Origin: Zygnema cylindricum
Lineage: Eukaryota > Streptophyta > Zygnematophyceae > Zygnematales > Zygnemataceae
DNA length: 43,613 nt
Assembly (NCBI GenBank): GCA_037447655.1
Contig: JBBHKE010002149.1
Span: forward strand, 1 to 43,613
Direction: 5' to 3'
Shown: piece by piece, positions 18,897 to 28,775 of the stretch
Layout: the number at the start of each line of letters is the position of its first letter
Numbering within the stretch: position 1 is the stretch's first letter
Translations under genes and position numbers: made by a program
Notes under the pieces: model-generated
Told to the model about the DNA's origin: nothing
Seen by the model: only the letters and a program-made list of their open reading frames with translations
The model's database searches: none

Positions 18897-20059
18897 ATGG
18901 GGAAGAACAAGAATAAGTCTTCCCCATTCACTCATTCCTCATCTTCCTTCACTCGATTGGAAACCGAGGATCCACCAAATCCCCCTCAGGCTACGGCCGA
19001 GGCTAGTTTCGGTTTTAATGTTCCTCCTCCACTTGTGCCTCTCAAGCAAGAGACTAGTGGTGGAAGCGGTATCGCCGAGGAACAATTAAGCTCACAATTT
19101 GATAAGCTCCTCATTCTTATGGAGCAACGGTTCGCAGACATCGACCGGAAAATTTCAAACACGGTTCGAGGAAATCCGGATCCCGATCCGAACGGTGATG
19201 ATTCCGGTGCAGTGGATGACAAAGATTCCCCGAAGAAATATCTCGGAAAGGGGAAAGTGTTAGTCGACAATGACTCGGACTTGGACGAAGAGGATGAACA
19301 AGATAACATGTATTCCATGCCGGGGAAAACTGTTGTCTTCAATGGAAATAACTATGCCTCTTGGAAAAAGTACATCAAAACTCAATGGATGTTACGCCAT
19401 CTATGAAAGGTGGTAATTGGGGAAGAAATTCTTTCGGACATCGATCAAAAAGCTCGTAGAACGTGGAAGAGGAAGAACCTTGAGGCCATTAATTTTGGGG
19501 CTCTCCCTCTTGCATTAATTATGTGCTCCATCAATCCACGACCACTTCCTCACCCACGGATCAGCCCATGAATGTTGGAGGTCACTTGAGAATCAATACG
19601 AGAAAGGTGCCCAAAATAAGAAGCAACAAATTTTTGGAGAGTTCATGCAATTTAAAATCAAAACAAATGAATCCATAGATGAAGCCGTAAAATGTTACAA
19701 TATTATCATAGAACACCTTCTAAATAATGGTAGATTCATCATGGATGAGGATAAACTTACCGGTCTATTAAAAGCACTTTCGGATAAAATGCTTCACTTA
19801 AGACAAATTTTACAAATTCGTGATAATTGCACCTATGGCTTTGCAGTCAATTATCTCAAAACTGCAGAGGAAGAGGCTAAAGAGTTTAGAGGACCAAAAG
19901 ATTCATGAACCTTAAATGTAACTTCACCCAATGCTACGGAACGTAATTTTCTCCGTGGTAAAGAGGGCGGTAGAGGTGGTGGTTCTAGGGGAAATGGAGG
20001 TCCTAGAAATCAAAGAAATAGAAACCAGAAACCGCAGATTAATAATATGACATGCTTTA
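18897..20059 (+). pseudogene. Element A gag, N-terminal and central part
   Basis: Gag is the capsid/nucleocapsid precursor. The start at 18897 (MGKNKNKS) was chosen because related elements C and D begin MGRKKNRN and MGRNKRN at the same place after their primer site. It has a Ser/Pro-rich N-terminus, an acidic region (NDSDLDEEDEQD), then VFNGNNYASWKKYIKTQW, which matches VAFNGTNYGVWKKFILKK of element C. A TGA at 19404-19406 and later frame changes break it; the central capsid-like part reappears at 19645-19908 (MQFKIKTNESIDEAVKCYN). It ends in a Gly/Arg/Asn-rich stretch where element B is inserted in the codons before the zinc knuckle. Confidence 0.8.
20055..20059. repeat. Left target-site duplication of element B (CTTTA)
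   Basis: CTTTA, repeated at 25816-25820. Removing B and one copy restores the TGC TTT AGG TGT codons of A's zinc knuckle. Confidence 0.9.
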
Positions 20060-20899
20060 TGTTGTTCTGAGACAACAGCCGGAACCGAAGACGATGAGGA
20101 TGCCGGTGTAGTCATCTCGGAACCAAACCAAGCAAGAAACTTTCACAAAAACCGGTCTCAAAAACAGCAGCTTCAACAGTTGATAAAACCCAAACCAGAG
20201 ACACAATAGCTCTGAAAGTCAACCACAGTGTAGATAATATCAATATAAACATACACACAAAATTAGAAGTAATTCTGCTAACAGATCTGTGAGATATCCA
20301 CAGATGAAAATGCCAAAAATAGGCTGTACAGTTTTTGACTACAAAATGTTCATACCTTCAAAGTTATCTAAGTCCTACTAATATACACCGAAGCCTATGC
20401 TGCTGAACGTACGGAGGCATACCAGCCGTACAATAAATACCTGCGGCTCGAACCGAACAAGGTACGTCATACAAAAAGATTCCTTTACTAATCAACTAAC
20501 CACACAAAGACAAAAATCTACTTAACTAGATATTTACAAAGGAGTAGGATTCTATATGCCACGTCATTTGTCGTGTATGTGGCTCACACGGACCAGCATT
20601 TGTCGGCGGTCTCCCTCAGCCGCGTACATATCACATTCGGCACCGTAGACAAATCTCCATGTGCCATTTTGTCCTCAAGTGTATCTATGCACAAACAATC
20701 GGATATTCTGGAGTGTCCTCTTTCTTGTAGTGACTTGTGTCTCGGGAGTGTATACAAAGGTGTACTCCCTACCGATCTAGTGGAACATCAATTCTGGTGT
20801 GTAATGAAACGAACTTACAACCAAACATATGCTAAGTCGTGAAACTCTCTCTCCCTCACACTCGAGGCATAGAGAGGACTAAAGCTTTCCAAAACAACA
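20060..20899 (-). repeat. Element B 3' LTR
   Basis: 840 bp, homologous to 24976-25815. On the minus strand it starts TGTTGTTTTGGAAAGC and ends CAGAACAACA. It also carries the gag start codon (MTTPASSSSSVPAVVSEQ), here followed by A's sequence and therefore non-functional. Confidence 0.93.
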
Positions 20900-20906
20900 C
20901 TCCCCT
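20900..20906 (-). other. Element B polypurine tract
   Basis: AGGGGAG on the minus strand, immediately before the 3' LTR; primes plus-strand DNA synthesis. Confidence 0.75.
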
Positions 20907-20922
20907 AAAGCTTTAGACTCTT

Positions 20923-22184
20923 CTAGCCACTTAAGCCACATGCCTCTCTGCAAAACTTTAATTTAGGTGCAGGCAAGGGTTTAGTCATCATGTCAGCAAC
21001 CATCTCCTCATCTGGTAAATAACTGAGTTTCAGAACTCTTCCCATAACCTTCTCTCTCACAAAGTGTAGCTTGATATCAATGTGTTTGCTCTTAAAGTGA
21101 TGGCTAGGGTTAGATGCAATAGCAATGGCAGCCTGATTGTCACACCACACTACTTGAGGTCCAGATTGCATAAACAAAAGCTCTTGAAGGAGAGACTTTA
21201 CCCAAAGTAACTCTTTGACGGCTGCGCTAGCCGCCATGTACTCAGCCTCCATAGTAGACTGAGCTGTCACCTTCTGAAGTTTGCTGCTCCAACAGCATGT
21301 CCCACTTCTAATCTTCAGAATGTATCCACTAGTAGAGCGTCGGCTTGGCATATCTCCATAGCTCGCATCGCTCCATGTCTGAATTTTTACTTCCTCTCCA
21401 CCGAGAGAGAGTCGGAGGTTTCGAGTTCCTGCAAGGTATCGAAGAACTCTCTTTGCCGCCTCCCAGTCTGACTTCTTTGGATTTTGCAAACTTCGGCTTA
21501 AGGCTCCAACAGCTGCTGGAATATCCGGACGGGTACAGTTCATGAAGTAGATGAGGCTTCCGATTATCTGCTTGTAAGGAATGGAGGACATAAAATCTGC
21601 CTCCCTTGACTCCAAAGAGTCATCAATCACAACCCCACCATGTGATTCTTTCCCTTCTATTTTCTGTCTGAATTCCATGGGAGTAGCCTTCCCTTTGCCT
21701 CTGACATGCCGAACCTTTCAAGCATGTTTCCAATGGCTTCTTTCTGTGTCAAATAAATTAGTCTTTGTTTTCTATCCCTTTCTACTTGTATTCCCAAAAT
21801 ATATTTAGCCTCCCCTAAATCTTTCATTTCGAACCGGGAATTTAGAGCTGTTTTTATTTTGTTAATTTCATTAATGGATTTGCTTAGCAACAACAAATCA
21901 TCAACATAAACAGCAATATATATCACTCCATCTTCCCCTTCCATTACATAAACTGAATGATATGAACTGATTCTAGTAAACCCAAGATTTGTCAAAAATT
22001 CATTCAGTTTTAGGTTCCACTGTCGTGGAGCCTGCTTCAGACCATAAAGGGACTTCAACAATTTACAAACCAGATTTTCTTTCCCTTTTTCTACATATCC
22101 CTCTGGTTGCTTCATATATATAACTTCCTCCAAATCCCCATGCAAGAAAGTTGTCTTCACATCCATTTGATGCTATTCCATATC
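20923..22184 (-). pseudogene. Element B reverse transcriptase (main part) and RNase H, interrupted
   Basis: RT copies element RNA and RNase H removes it. After two in-frame TAG codons (LAAI*DME*HQMDVK) RT continues at 22166-21657: the MDVKTTFLHGDLEEVIYM motif, KSLYGLKQAPRQWN, the catalytic YVDDLLL, and FEMKDLGEAKYILGIQV. A one-base deletion in an A run at about 21,690 shifts the frame. RNase H follows to the stop near 20923: WSDASYGD, TSGYILKI, STMEAEYMA, WCDNQAAIAIA, then HIDIKLHFVREKV and MTKPLP. All catalytic residues are present, so only three small lesions separate this from an open polyprotein. Confidence 0.88.
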
Positions 22185-25031
22185 CTATATTGCTGCTAAA
22201 GATAAGAGAATCCTAACAGTAGGAAAACGAACTACAAGTGAGAACCTCTCTTCATAATCAATGCCCTCTTTCTGGCTATACCCCTTAGCAACAAGCCTGG
22301 CCTTATATCTCTCAATGGTATTATCGGGATTCAGCTTTAACTTGAATACCCACTTACTACGAATCACTTTTCGATCCGGTGGAAGTTCCACAAGCTCCCA
22401 AGTTTGAGCCTCCATAATTGACTTTATCTCATCATTTGCCGTAGCAATCCACAGATCTTTTTCCGGAACAGAGAAAGCTTCTTCAATGGTAAGAGGCTCC
22501 CCTGTGATTGCAAAATAAGCATGATCCACACGGTCACCTCTCAGCCGGCTGCTTTGTCTTCTTCCCCCCGGAAAATCTGAAGCGAGAATTGCTGGTCCCC
22601 GACGCAGTCTTGGAGGAGGAGGAGGAGGAGGAGGAGTAGTTGCAATAATACGTGGATCAGGCAGCCCCAAAACATGTGGTAGTTCAAATGTAGATGAAGA
22701 AACCGTTGTTTGCTTGAAAGGAATCTGCTCAACGATGACATATTCCTGCAATTTTTCTGCCTTTTCCGCCTCATTCATGCTAAAAACGTCAACAGATTGA
22801 CTTTCTTCTTTGATTTGAATATTCCTAGCAATCTGAATTGTATTTTTCTGAGGATTATACACTCTATATCCTACGGACTCATCATCATAGCCCAAAAATA
22901 TCCCAGTTACAGATTTTGGACTTAATTTCCAATTTGGTAGGTTATCCAACATAAAACACTTACTTCCAAATACTCTAAAGTGACTAACATTCGGCTTTCT
23001 TCCTGTCCACATTTCATAAGGTGTTTTATCCTTCACAGATCTAGTTTCTATTCTATTTCTAATGTAAGAAGCACACTGAAAAGCTTCCCCCCAAAATTTT
23101 GGATCTACACCTTTATCCATCATCATAGACATAGCACATTCAGTCAAGGTCCTATTGAGTCTTTCAGCCACACCATTCTGTTCCGGAGTGTAAGGAACAG
23201 TAAACTCATGAGAAATTCCATTTTCTTTCAAGTATTCAGCAAAGGCATTTGATACATATTCTCCACCGTTGTCAGATCGCAAAGCAAGGATCGATTTTCC
23301 GTGAAGTTTCTCCGCCCAGATCCGGAAATGCTTGAAATGTGTGAAGACCTCGCTCTTCTCCTTCATAAAGTACACTCGGTTGAAACGTGAGTGGTCATCA
23401 GTGAATGTAACAAGGTATTTCCTTCCACCAAAGGAAGGAACTTTGGCCGGTCCCCATACATCCGAGTGGATAAGGCCGGGAAGATCCTTTGCTCGATAAT
23501 CTGAAGTCTGTGGTAGGGGAAGCTTATGAAGCTTTCCTAGAGCACAACCATCACAAACATGGGATTCCTTTTCACCAAGCTTGACACCTTCTATCATATT
23601 AGTCTTCACCATCTTTTCAAGGCTCTCATTATGAACATGCCCAAGCCTTTTATGCCACAAAATATTTTCAGAAAGGACACTGGAGTACACAAAATCAACT
23701 TTATTAACCAGGTCCATCCGATACAACATGTTTGGGCCTCTAGTCCCCACTAAGGCTACTCTCCCATCTTTGCTTACTATCTTTTTGCCTTTGCTTTGAA
23801 GAACATCAAAACCTTTACTTTCTGCAACTGAGGTAGAAAACAATTTTTTCTTAAATTTAGGCACATATAACACATCATGCATAGTTCTTTTTACAGCTTT
23901 GCCATCTATCTCACAATTCAGATCTTTGCTACCCTTAGCATTAGCTTCCACCGTGCCACCACAAGCATAAAAGATTTGACGAGTAGGGATAGGTGTCATA
24001 TCCTTGAAATACGATCTGTTCCAACACATATGGGAAGAACTTCCGGAGTCCATAATCCACCCGAGATCTTTCTCTCCCTCGATCATCTTTGCCATAGCAA
24101 AGAACTCGGTGTCATCAGTTTTAGGAAAACTAACAACCTCTGATTTCTCCTTCTCCATCTCTTTCACCGGCTCCTCTTCCTCCGCTGAAAAAGCTGCGGT
24201 TTTGCTCGGAGGTTTCGGTGTAAATGGAGCTCCTCTCACCTTCCATCCTTTGCGATAAGAACCTGTTTCACACGCATTTAGATACAAAGAACAAAACTTG
24301 TACAAATGACCATTATTATAGCAATAGACACACCGTTCATATTGCTGAAAGGACTGATTTCCTTGAAATCTATTATCTCTCTGAAACTGAGCATTGTAAG
24401 CTACAGCTGGCTTTCCAGAATTAAATGCTAGTTGATTCGCTTCTTCTTCTAGCACATACTCTATAGCTGTAGCTAGATTCCACTGTGTCTTATCCAATTT
24501 TTTCAGTTCATCATAGGCACCTTTATACTCACTAGGAAGCCCCCTCACTAAAATCATTGCTTGGTGATACTCAGGAAATGAACCACCTGAAAATGCATTT
24601 TCAACAACTAGAAGTCTGAATTTATTGCAATATTCTGCCATGCTTCCGCCTGTATACTTATATTCATTGATCTGCCCAGCAGTTATAATCTCATGTTGTG
24701 CATTAGCCCTAGAATATGTCTTTTTCAAAGCATCCCAAATCTCTGATGCTTTAGAAGCCTGAATGTATGTCATATGCAGCTCCTTAGATATCATTAATTG
24801 TATCAAATGAAGAGCCTGCTCATTCTTTTGATCATAGGTTACATCAGTTTCTACTATAGATCCATTAACAACATCAAAAAGCTTTACTTGTACAAAATAC
24901 GACCTTACAAGATCTGCCCAATATAGATATTCTCTCCCATCAAAAACCGGAATTCGTGAAGGCGGGCCCGTGACCTGTTGTTCTGAGACAACAGCCGGAA
25001 CCGAAGACGATGAGGATGCCGGTGTAGTCAT
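22185..25031 (-). CDS. Element B gag-protease-integrase-RT N-terminus polyprotein, 948 codons
   Basis: Single ORF from the ATG at 25031, which lies inside the 5' LTR; the LTR boundary falls in codon 19. Gag (about residues 1-230) is Copia/UBN2-like, followed by one CCHC knuckle, CVYCYNNGHLYKFC (Cys234, Cys237, His242, Cys247). The aspartic protease has WIMDSGSSSHMC (Asp328). Integrase has the HHCC finger (His460, His465, Cys493, Cys496) and catalytic Asp524, Asp587 and Glu623, with the canonical 35-residue D-E spacing. A Pro-rich linker (PPPPPPPP near 22,620) precedes RT, which starts WELVELPPDRKVIRSKWVFK. The ORF ends at a TAG before the main RT motifs, so it could still make gag, protease and integrase. 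One frame, with no gag-pol frameshift. Confidence 0.9.
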   Translation of the reverse strand: MTTPASSSSSVPAVVSEQQVTGPPSRIPVFDGREYLYWADLVRSYFVQVKLFDVVNGSIVETDVTYDQKNEQALHLIQLMISKELHMTYIQASKASEIWDALKKTYSRANAQHEIITAGQINEYKYTGGSMAEYCNKFRLLVVENAFSGGSFPEYHQAMILVRGLPSEYKGAYDELKKLDKTQWNLATAIEYVLEEEANQLAFNSGKPAVAYNAQFQRDNRFQGNQSFQQYERCVYCYNNGHLYKFCSLYLNACETGSYRKGWKVRGAPFTPKPPSKTAAFSAEEEEPVKEMEKEKSEVVSFPKTDDTEFFAMAKMIEGEKDLGWIMDSGSSSHMCWNRSYFKDMTPIPTRQIFYACGGTVEANAKGSKDLNCEIDGKAVKRTMHDVLYVPKFKKKLFSTSVAESKGFDVLQSKGKKIVSKDGRVALVGTRGPNMLYRMDLVNKVDFVYSSVLSENILWHKRLGHVHNESLEKMVKTNMIEGVKLGEKESHVCDGCALGKLHKLPLPQTSDYRAKDLPGLIHSDVWGPAKVPSFGGRKYLVTFTDDHSRFNRVYFMKEKSEVFTHFKHFRIWAEKLHGKSILALRSDNGGEYVSNAFAEYLKENGISHEFTVPYTPEQNGVAERLNRTLTECAMSMMMDKGVDPKFWGEAFQCASYIRNRIETRSVKDKTPYEMWTGRKPNVSHFRVFGSKCFMLDNLPNWKLSPKSVTGIFLGYDDESVGYRVYNPQKNTIQIARNIQIKEESQSVDVFSMNEAEKAEKLQEYVIVEQIPFKQTTVSSSTFELPHVLGLPDPRIIATTPPPPPPPPRLRRGPAILASDFPGGRRQSSRLRGDRVDHAYFAITGEPLTIEEAFSVPEKDLWIATANDEIKSIMEAQTWELVELPPDRKVIRSKWVFKLKLNPDNTIERYKARLVAKGYSQKEGIDYEERFSLVVRFPTVRILLSLAAI
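24961..24975 (-). other. Element B primer-binding site, internal initiator-tRNA type, within gag codons
   Basis: Immediately after the LTR the minus strand reads GGTCACGGGCCCGCC. It does not match a tRNA 3' end. It matches the complement of the plant initiator tRNA-Met anticodon stem-loop (GGTTATGGGCCCACC) at 12 of 15 bases, all differences being transitions. Drosophila copia uses a primer site of this kind, GGTTATGGGCCC, with a cleaved tRNA half. The tRNA comparison is from memory. Confidence 0.6.
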
Positions 25032-25815
25032 CTCGGAACCAAACCAAGCAAGAAACTTTCACAAAAACCGGTCTAAAAAACAGCAACTTCAACAGTTGAT
25101 AAAACCCAAACCAGAGACACAATAGCTCTGAAAGTCAACCACAGTTTAGATAATATCAATATAAACATACACACAAAATTACAAGTAATTCTGCTAACAG
25201 ACCTGTGAGATATCCACAGATGAAAATGCCAAAAATAGGCTTTACAGTTTTTGACTACAAAATGTTCATACCTTCAAAGTTATCTAAGTCCTACTAATAT
25301 ACACCGAAGCCTATACTGCTGAACGTACGGAGGCATACCAGCCGTACAATAAATACCTGCCGCTCGAACCGAACAAGGTACGTCATACAAAAAGATTCCT
25401 TTACTAATCAACTAACCACACAAAGACAAAAATCTACTTAACTAGATATTTACAAAGGAGTAGGATTCTATATGCCACGTCATTTGTCATGTATGTGGCT
25501 CACACGGACCAGCATTTGTCGGCGGTCTCCCTCAGCCGCGTACATATCACATTCGACACCGTAGACAAATCTCGATGTGCCATTTTGTCCTCAAGTGTAT
25601 CTATGCACAAACAATCGGATATTCTGAAGTGTCATCTTTCTTGTGGTGACTTGTGTCTCGGGAGTGTATACAAAGGTGTACTCCCTACCGATCTAGTGGA
25701 ACATCAATTCTGGTGTGTAATGAAACGAACTTACAACCAAACATATGCTAATTCCTGAAACTCTCTCTCCCTCACACTCGAGGCATAGAGAGGACTAAAG
25801 CTTTCCAAAACAACA
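24976..25815 (-). repeat. Element B 5' LTR
   Basis: 840 bp; starts TGTTGTTTTGGAAAGC at 25815 (minus strand) and ends CAGAACAACA at 24976. The last 56 bases are coding (MTTPASSSSSVPAVVSEQ). Solo LTR F at 42250-43129 has a similar beginning and the same coding end, so the arrangement is shared by a family. Confidence 0.93.
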
Positions 25816-25820
25816 CTTTA

Positions 25821-26062
25821 GGTGTAAACAAACCGGCCATGGATCTTCCATATGCCTGGATAAAGAAAAAAAATGCTACTTTTTTGGAAAGTTAGGACAC
25901 ATCTCCACCCATTACCTCTCTCGATTCGATGGTGGCGATGGTGGTCGCGGCGACGGTCAAAATGGATGCGGTGGCGGTCGAAATTGTGGTAAAGGTGGCG
26001 GCCAAGGAGGACGTGGTGGCGGCCACGGAATTTTTTTTGTGAATTTTGAATGAGGAGAAGAG
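25821..26062 (+). pseudogene. Element A gag, zinc knuckles and Gly-rich tail (after the B insertion)
   Basis: Continues the gag broken at 20059. It reads CFRCKQTGHGSSICLDKEKK and CYFFGKLGHISTHYL, two CCHC-type knuckles; the first keeps C-C-H-C, while the second has lost its second and fourth Cys. A Gly/Arg-rich tail (GGDGGRGDGQNG, GGGQGGRGGG) follows. Element C has the intact pair CYRCYRLGHLSSSC and CHFCGKWGHRSPQC, confirming the assignment. Role: RNA binding in the virus-like particle. Confidence 0.75.
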
Positions 26063-26071
26063 AGCGCACAA

Positions 26072-27614
26072 ATGTTTTCAATTTTGAACCTTCCTTTGAC
26101 GTGTGATGACGTCGACACCAAAGAAGTAGAGTGGGTTATTGATTCCGGTGATTCGCACCACGTGTGTAAAGACGCTTCGCTATTTTCAGATATGCGGCAG
26201 CTTACCACATCGAAATGCATACATGTGGCAAGTTGCCACGTGATGACGCATACAATACCGAAACGCATACATGTGGCAAGTTGCCACGTGATTCACGTTG
26301 GTACACTGGTTACTGTACCTTTACATTTTGTTACGTACGAACCTGATCTTGTGGGAAAACTTAACGAAACAAAACTAACGGACGTACTATTTATTCCGTA
26401 CGAACCTGACGGCATGGAAAAACTTAACGAAACAAAACTAACGTACGTACTATTTATTCCGTACAAACCTGACGGCATGGAAAAACTTAACGAAACAAAA
26501 CTAACGGACGTACTATTTATTCCGGACGGTACTACGAACTTACTCTCTGTACCGCAGGTTCAACGTATCAAGTGCAGCGTCATGTCGCACGACAACGGTA
26601 CCATACAAATTATGAAAGAAAATAGAGTCATTGTTGGCGAAGGTGTCTTGACCGACACCCTTCACAACACGTTATTTTGGCGGCGGCCACCAACGGATTC
26701 ACTCATTGGCGGCGTATCTACTCAAACGCCGATTCATAAGGAGGACTTCAGCTTACGGCATCATCGGATGTGCTATACCTCGGAGGGAAATTTGAAGAGA
26801 ATGATCAAGACATCATGTGTTTACGGTCTTGATCTCACATCCGGGGAAAAGGTTAATGGATGCAAAGGGTGCAGTCAAGGACGGCAAATCCTCAAGCCGC
26901 ATCTGGCTAAAGACATAAATTATCGATTAAAGAATCCATTGGAGCTCGTGCATATTGATTTATGCGGACATATTACACCGGCAAGCATTGGGGGAAATCG
27001 ATATGCCATGGTGATTGTTGATGATTTTTCCCGTTTCTCTTGAATTTATCTGCTTAAGAAGTAATCTAGTGCTTATGGAAAATTCAAAGAGTGGCATATC
27101 ATGGTTGAAAGACAATCCGATCGAAAATTAAAATCGGTTCGAACGGACAATGGTGGAGAATTTGTGATTTTCAAAAATTTATTCTAAGGAGTGTGGAATT
27201 AGGCAAAAATTCACCGCTTCATATTCTCCCGAGTCAAATGGGGTAGCCGAGAGGAAAAACCGAACATTACAAGAAATGGTTCGAGCTATGGTATACTCTT
27301 CCGGCAACAAAATGTTTTTATGGGGAGATGCGATCCAAACCGCCAACTATATTTGCAATCGTCGTCTTACTTCAATTTCTGGAGGGAATACACCTTATGG
27401 GGTTTGGAATGGACAAAAGTCGACTATTCATCATCTCCGTATTTGGGGATGCCGTGCTACGATCTATATCGAGCGGCCTAAGCGAAAAGGGAAATTTGCA
27501 CCAAGGATTTGGCCGGGAACTTTTATCGGATATAGTTCGAAAGGAAATTTATATCGAGTATTTGATCCTATTCGTCACGTCATAGAGGAATCCCGAATTG
27601 TGGATTTCCATTAA
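26072..27614 (+). pseudogene. Element A protease and integrase, with internal tandem duplications
   Basis: The protease site is VEWVIDSGDSHHVC. After it the coding sequence has been expanded: a ~48-bp segment (CIHVASCHV...) is duplicated, and a 63-bp unit (YEPDGMEKLNETKLTDVLFIP region) occurs three times in frame (26336-26398, 26399-26461, 26462-26524). Integrase follows: HHRMCYTSEG, NGCKGCSQGR (finger), VHIDLCGH, VRTDNGGEF and ESNGVAERKNRTLQ (D, D, E present). A TGA (FSRFS*IYLL, about 27,042), a TAA (about 27,062) and a frame change near 27,185 break it. The ORF resumes at 27276-27614 with the integrase C-terminal part (NYICNRRLTSISGG, FIGYSSKGNLYRVFDP). Confidence 0.88.
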
Positions 27615-28775
27615 GATTTGCAATCCGTAATTCGTTCATCGGAGGAATTAAATCGGAATTTGGACTTCTATGAAATGCATGAAATTGAAGCATTTTCGCA
27701 CATTGATGAATCGGATTCCAATTTGGAAAATGTATCAAATGACAATCCTAAGAAATCTCGATCTGAATTAAATGAAACTCCTCTCATTAAATTTGACAAT
27801 CGAAGTGACACCACTCATGACTCTCGAATGTCTACAAATACTCAAAAATATGAGAGCTCAAAATCAAGCAAATCAAGTGGAAAGGTGATTTAAATTGAAA
27901 AGGAAAAAGAACCCGAATTTATGCTTCGACGAAGCAATAGAGAAAACAAAGGAAAGAAATCGGTTCGTTTTATTGAGAATTCCCATTACTTTATCTCAAA
28001 TTCGAAAGAATCGGATTTAATTTTATAGAAATCATTATATACCAATTTGGCTGGAGATCCTCAATCATACTAATAGGCGAGAAATTCATGTGATTGGGAG
28101 TCTAAGTGGAAACCGGCTTGGGAGAGGGAATTTAATTCAATTGTTGAAAACCAAACTTTAGAGGAAGTAATTTTACCAAAAGATAAAAAATCAATTGATG
28201 CCAAGTGGGTCTTTAAAACAAAAACAAATGCTTCGGGAGAGATAATTAAATACAAAGCACAGCTTGTATGCAAGGGATTTCAGCAAAGAGAGGGGGTCGA
28301 CTATACGCAGACATATGCGCCCGTTGCTTAATTCGACTCATTACGCATAATTATTGCAATTGTTGCCGCATGACAGAAACACGTCCACCAAATGGACGTC
28401 GAAACGGCCTTCTTGAACGGCGAGCTTGAAGAGGAGGTTTTTATGAAAGTTTCGGAGGGCGTGACGTCATTGGAAGGAAAAGTATGGCGCCTCCGTAAAT
28501 CTCTCTATGGGTTAAAGCAGGCACCCAGGACTTGGAACCTGCGCCTACATAAAGTCTTACTCAAATTTGGTTTCATCTGTACGGTCTCAGATTTTGGCGT
28601 GTACGTAAAAGGTGAAGGCGCAGATGAAATTATATTTTCGGTCTACATGGAAGACTTTATTATGACGTCTGACAGCTTGGATTTAATCCGTGAGTTAAAG
28701 GCGTACTTGCGCCTACATTTCAAAGTAATCGACCTTGGGGAGGTAGAGTACATTTTGGGAATCGAAATGATTTGA
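27615..28775 (+). pseudogene. Element A linker and reverse transcriptase
   Basis: A Ser/Glu/Lys-rich linker (27618-27893) precedes RT. RT motifs in order: DAKWVFKTKTNASGEIIKYK, LVCKGFQQREGVDYTQTYAP, a TAA and a TGA, HQMDVETAFLNGELEEEVFM, KSLYGLKQAPRTWN, then SVYMEDFIMTS. The catalytic YVDD is mutated to YMED, and a TGA at 28771-28773 ends the 28392-28775 ORF at LGIEMI. It cannot be active. It is the closest relative in the window of element C's RT. Confidence 0.85.

Larger units (their letters stand above)
20060..25815 (-). mobile_element. Element B: young Copia retrotransposon with gag starting inside the LTR
   Basis: 5,756 bp on the minus strand, ends TGTTG/CAACA, TSD CTTTA. Both LTRs are exactly 840 bp and differ at about 16 sites (about 98% identical), the youngest layer measurable here. 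A 948-codon ORF covers gag, protease, integrase and the start of RT; the rest of RT and RNase H follows after two TAG codons and a one-base frameshift. The family is distinct from A, C and D. Unusually, the first 19 gag codons are in the 5' LTR and the primer site lies within gag. Confidence 0.93.

Noticed and set aside
20060-20115. Second copy of the start of a gag gene, first read as a partial tandem element
   Set aside because: Both ends of B are 840-bp LTRs with a TSD outside, so the gag start is part of the LTR rather than a separate fragment.
22166-22200. Alternative genetic code (TAG = Gln) suggested by two in-frame TAG codons
   Set aside because: Other elements in the window are broken by TGA, TAA and TAG alike plus frameshifts, as expected from neutral decay under the standard code.
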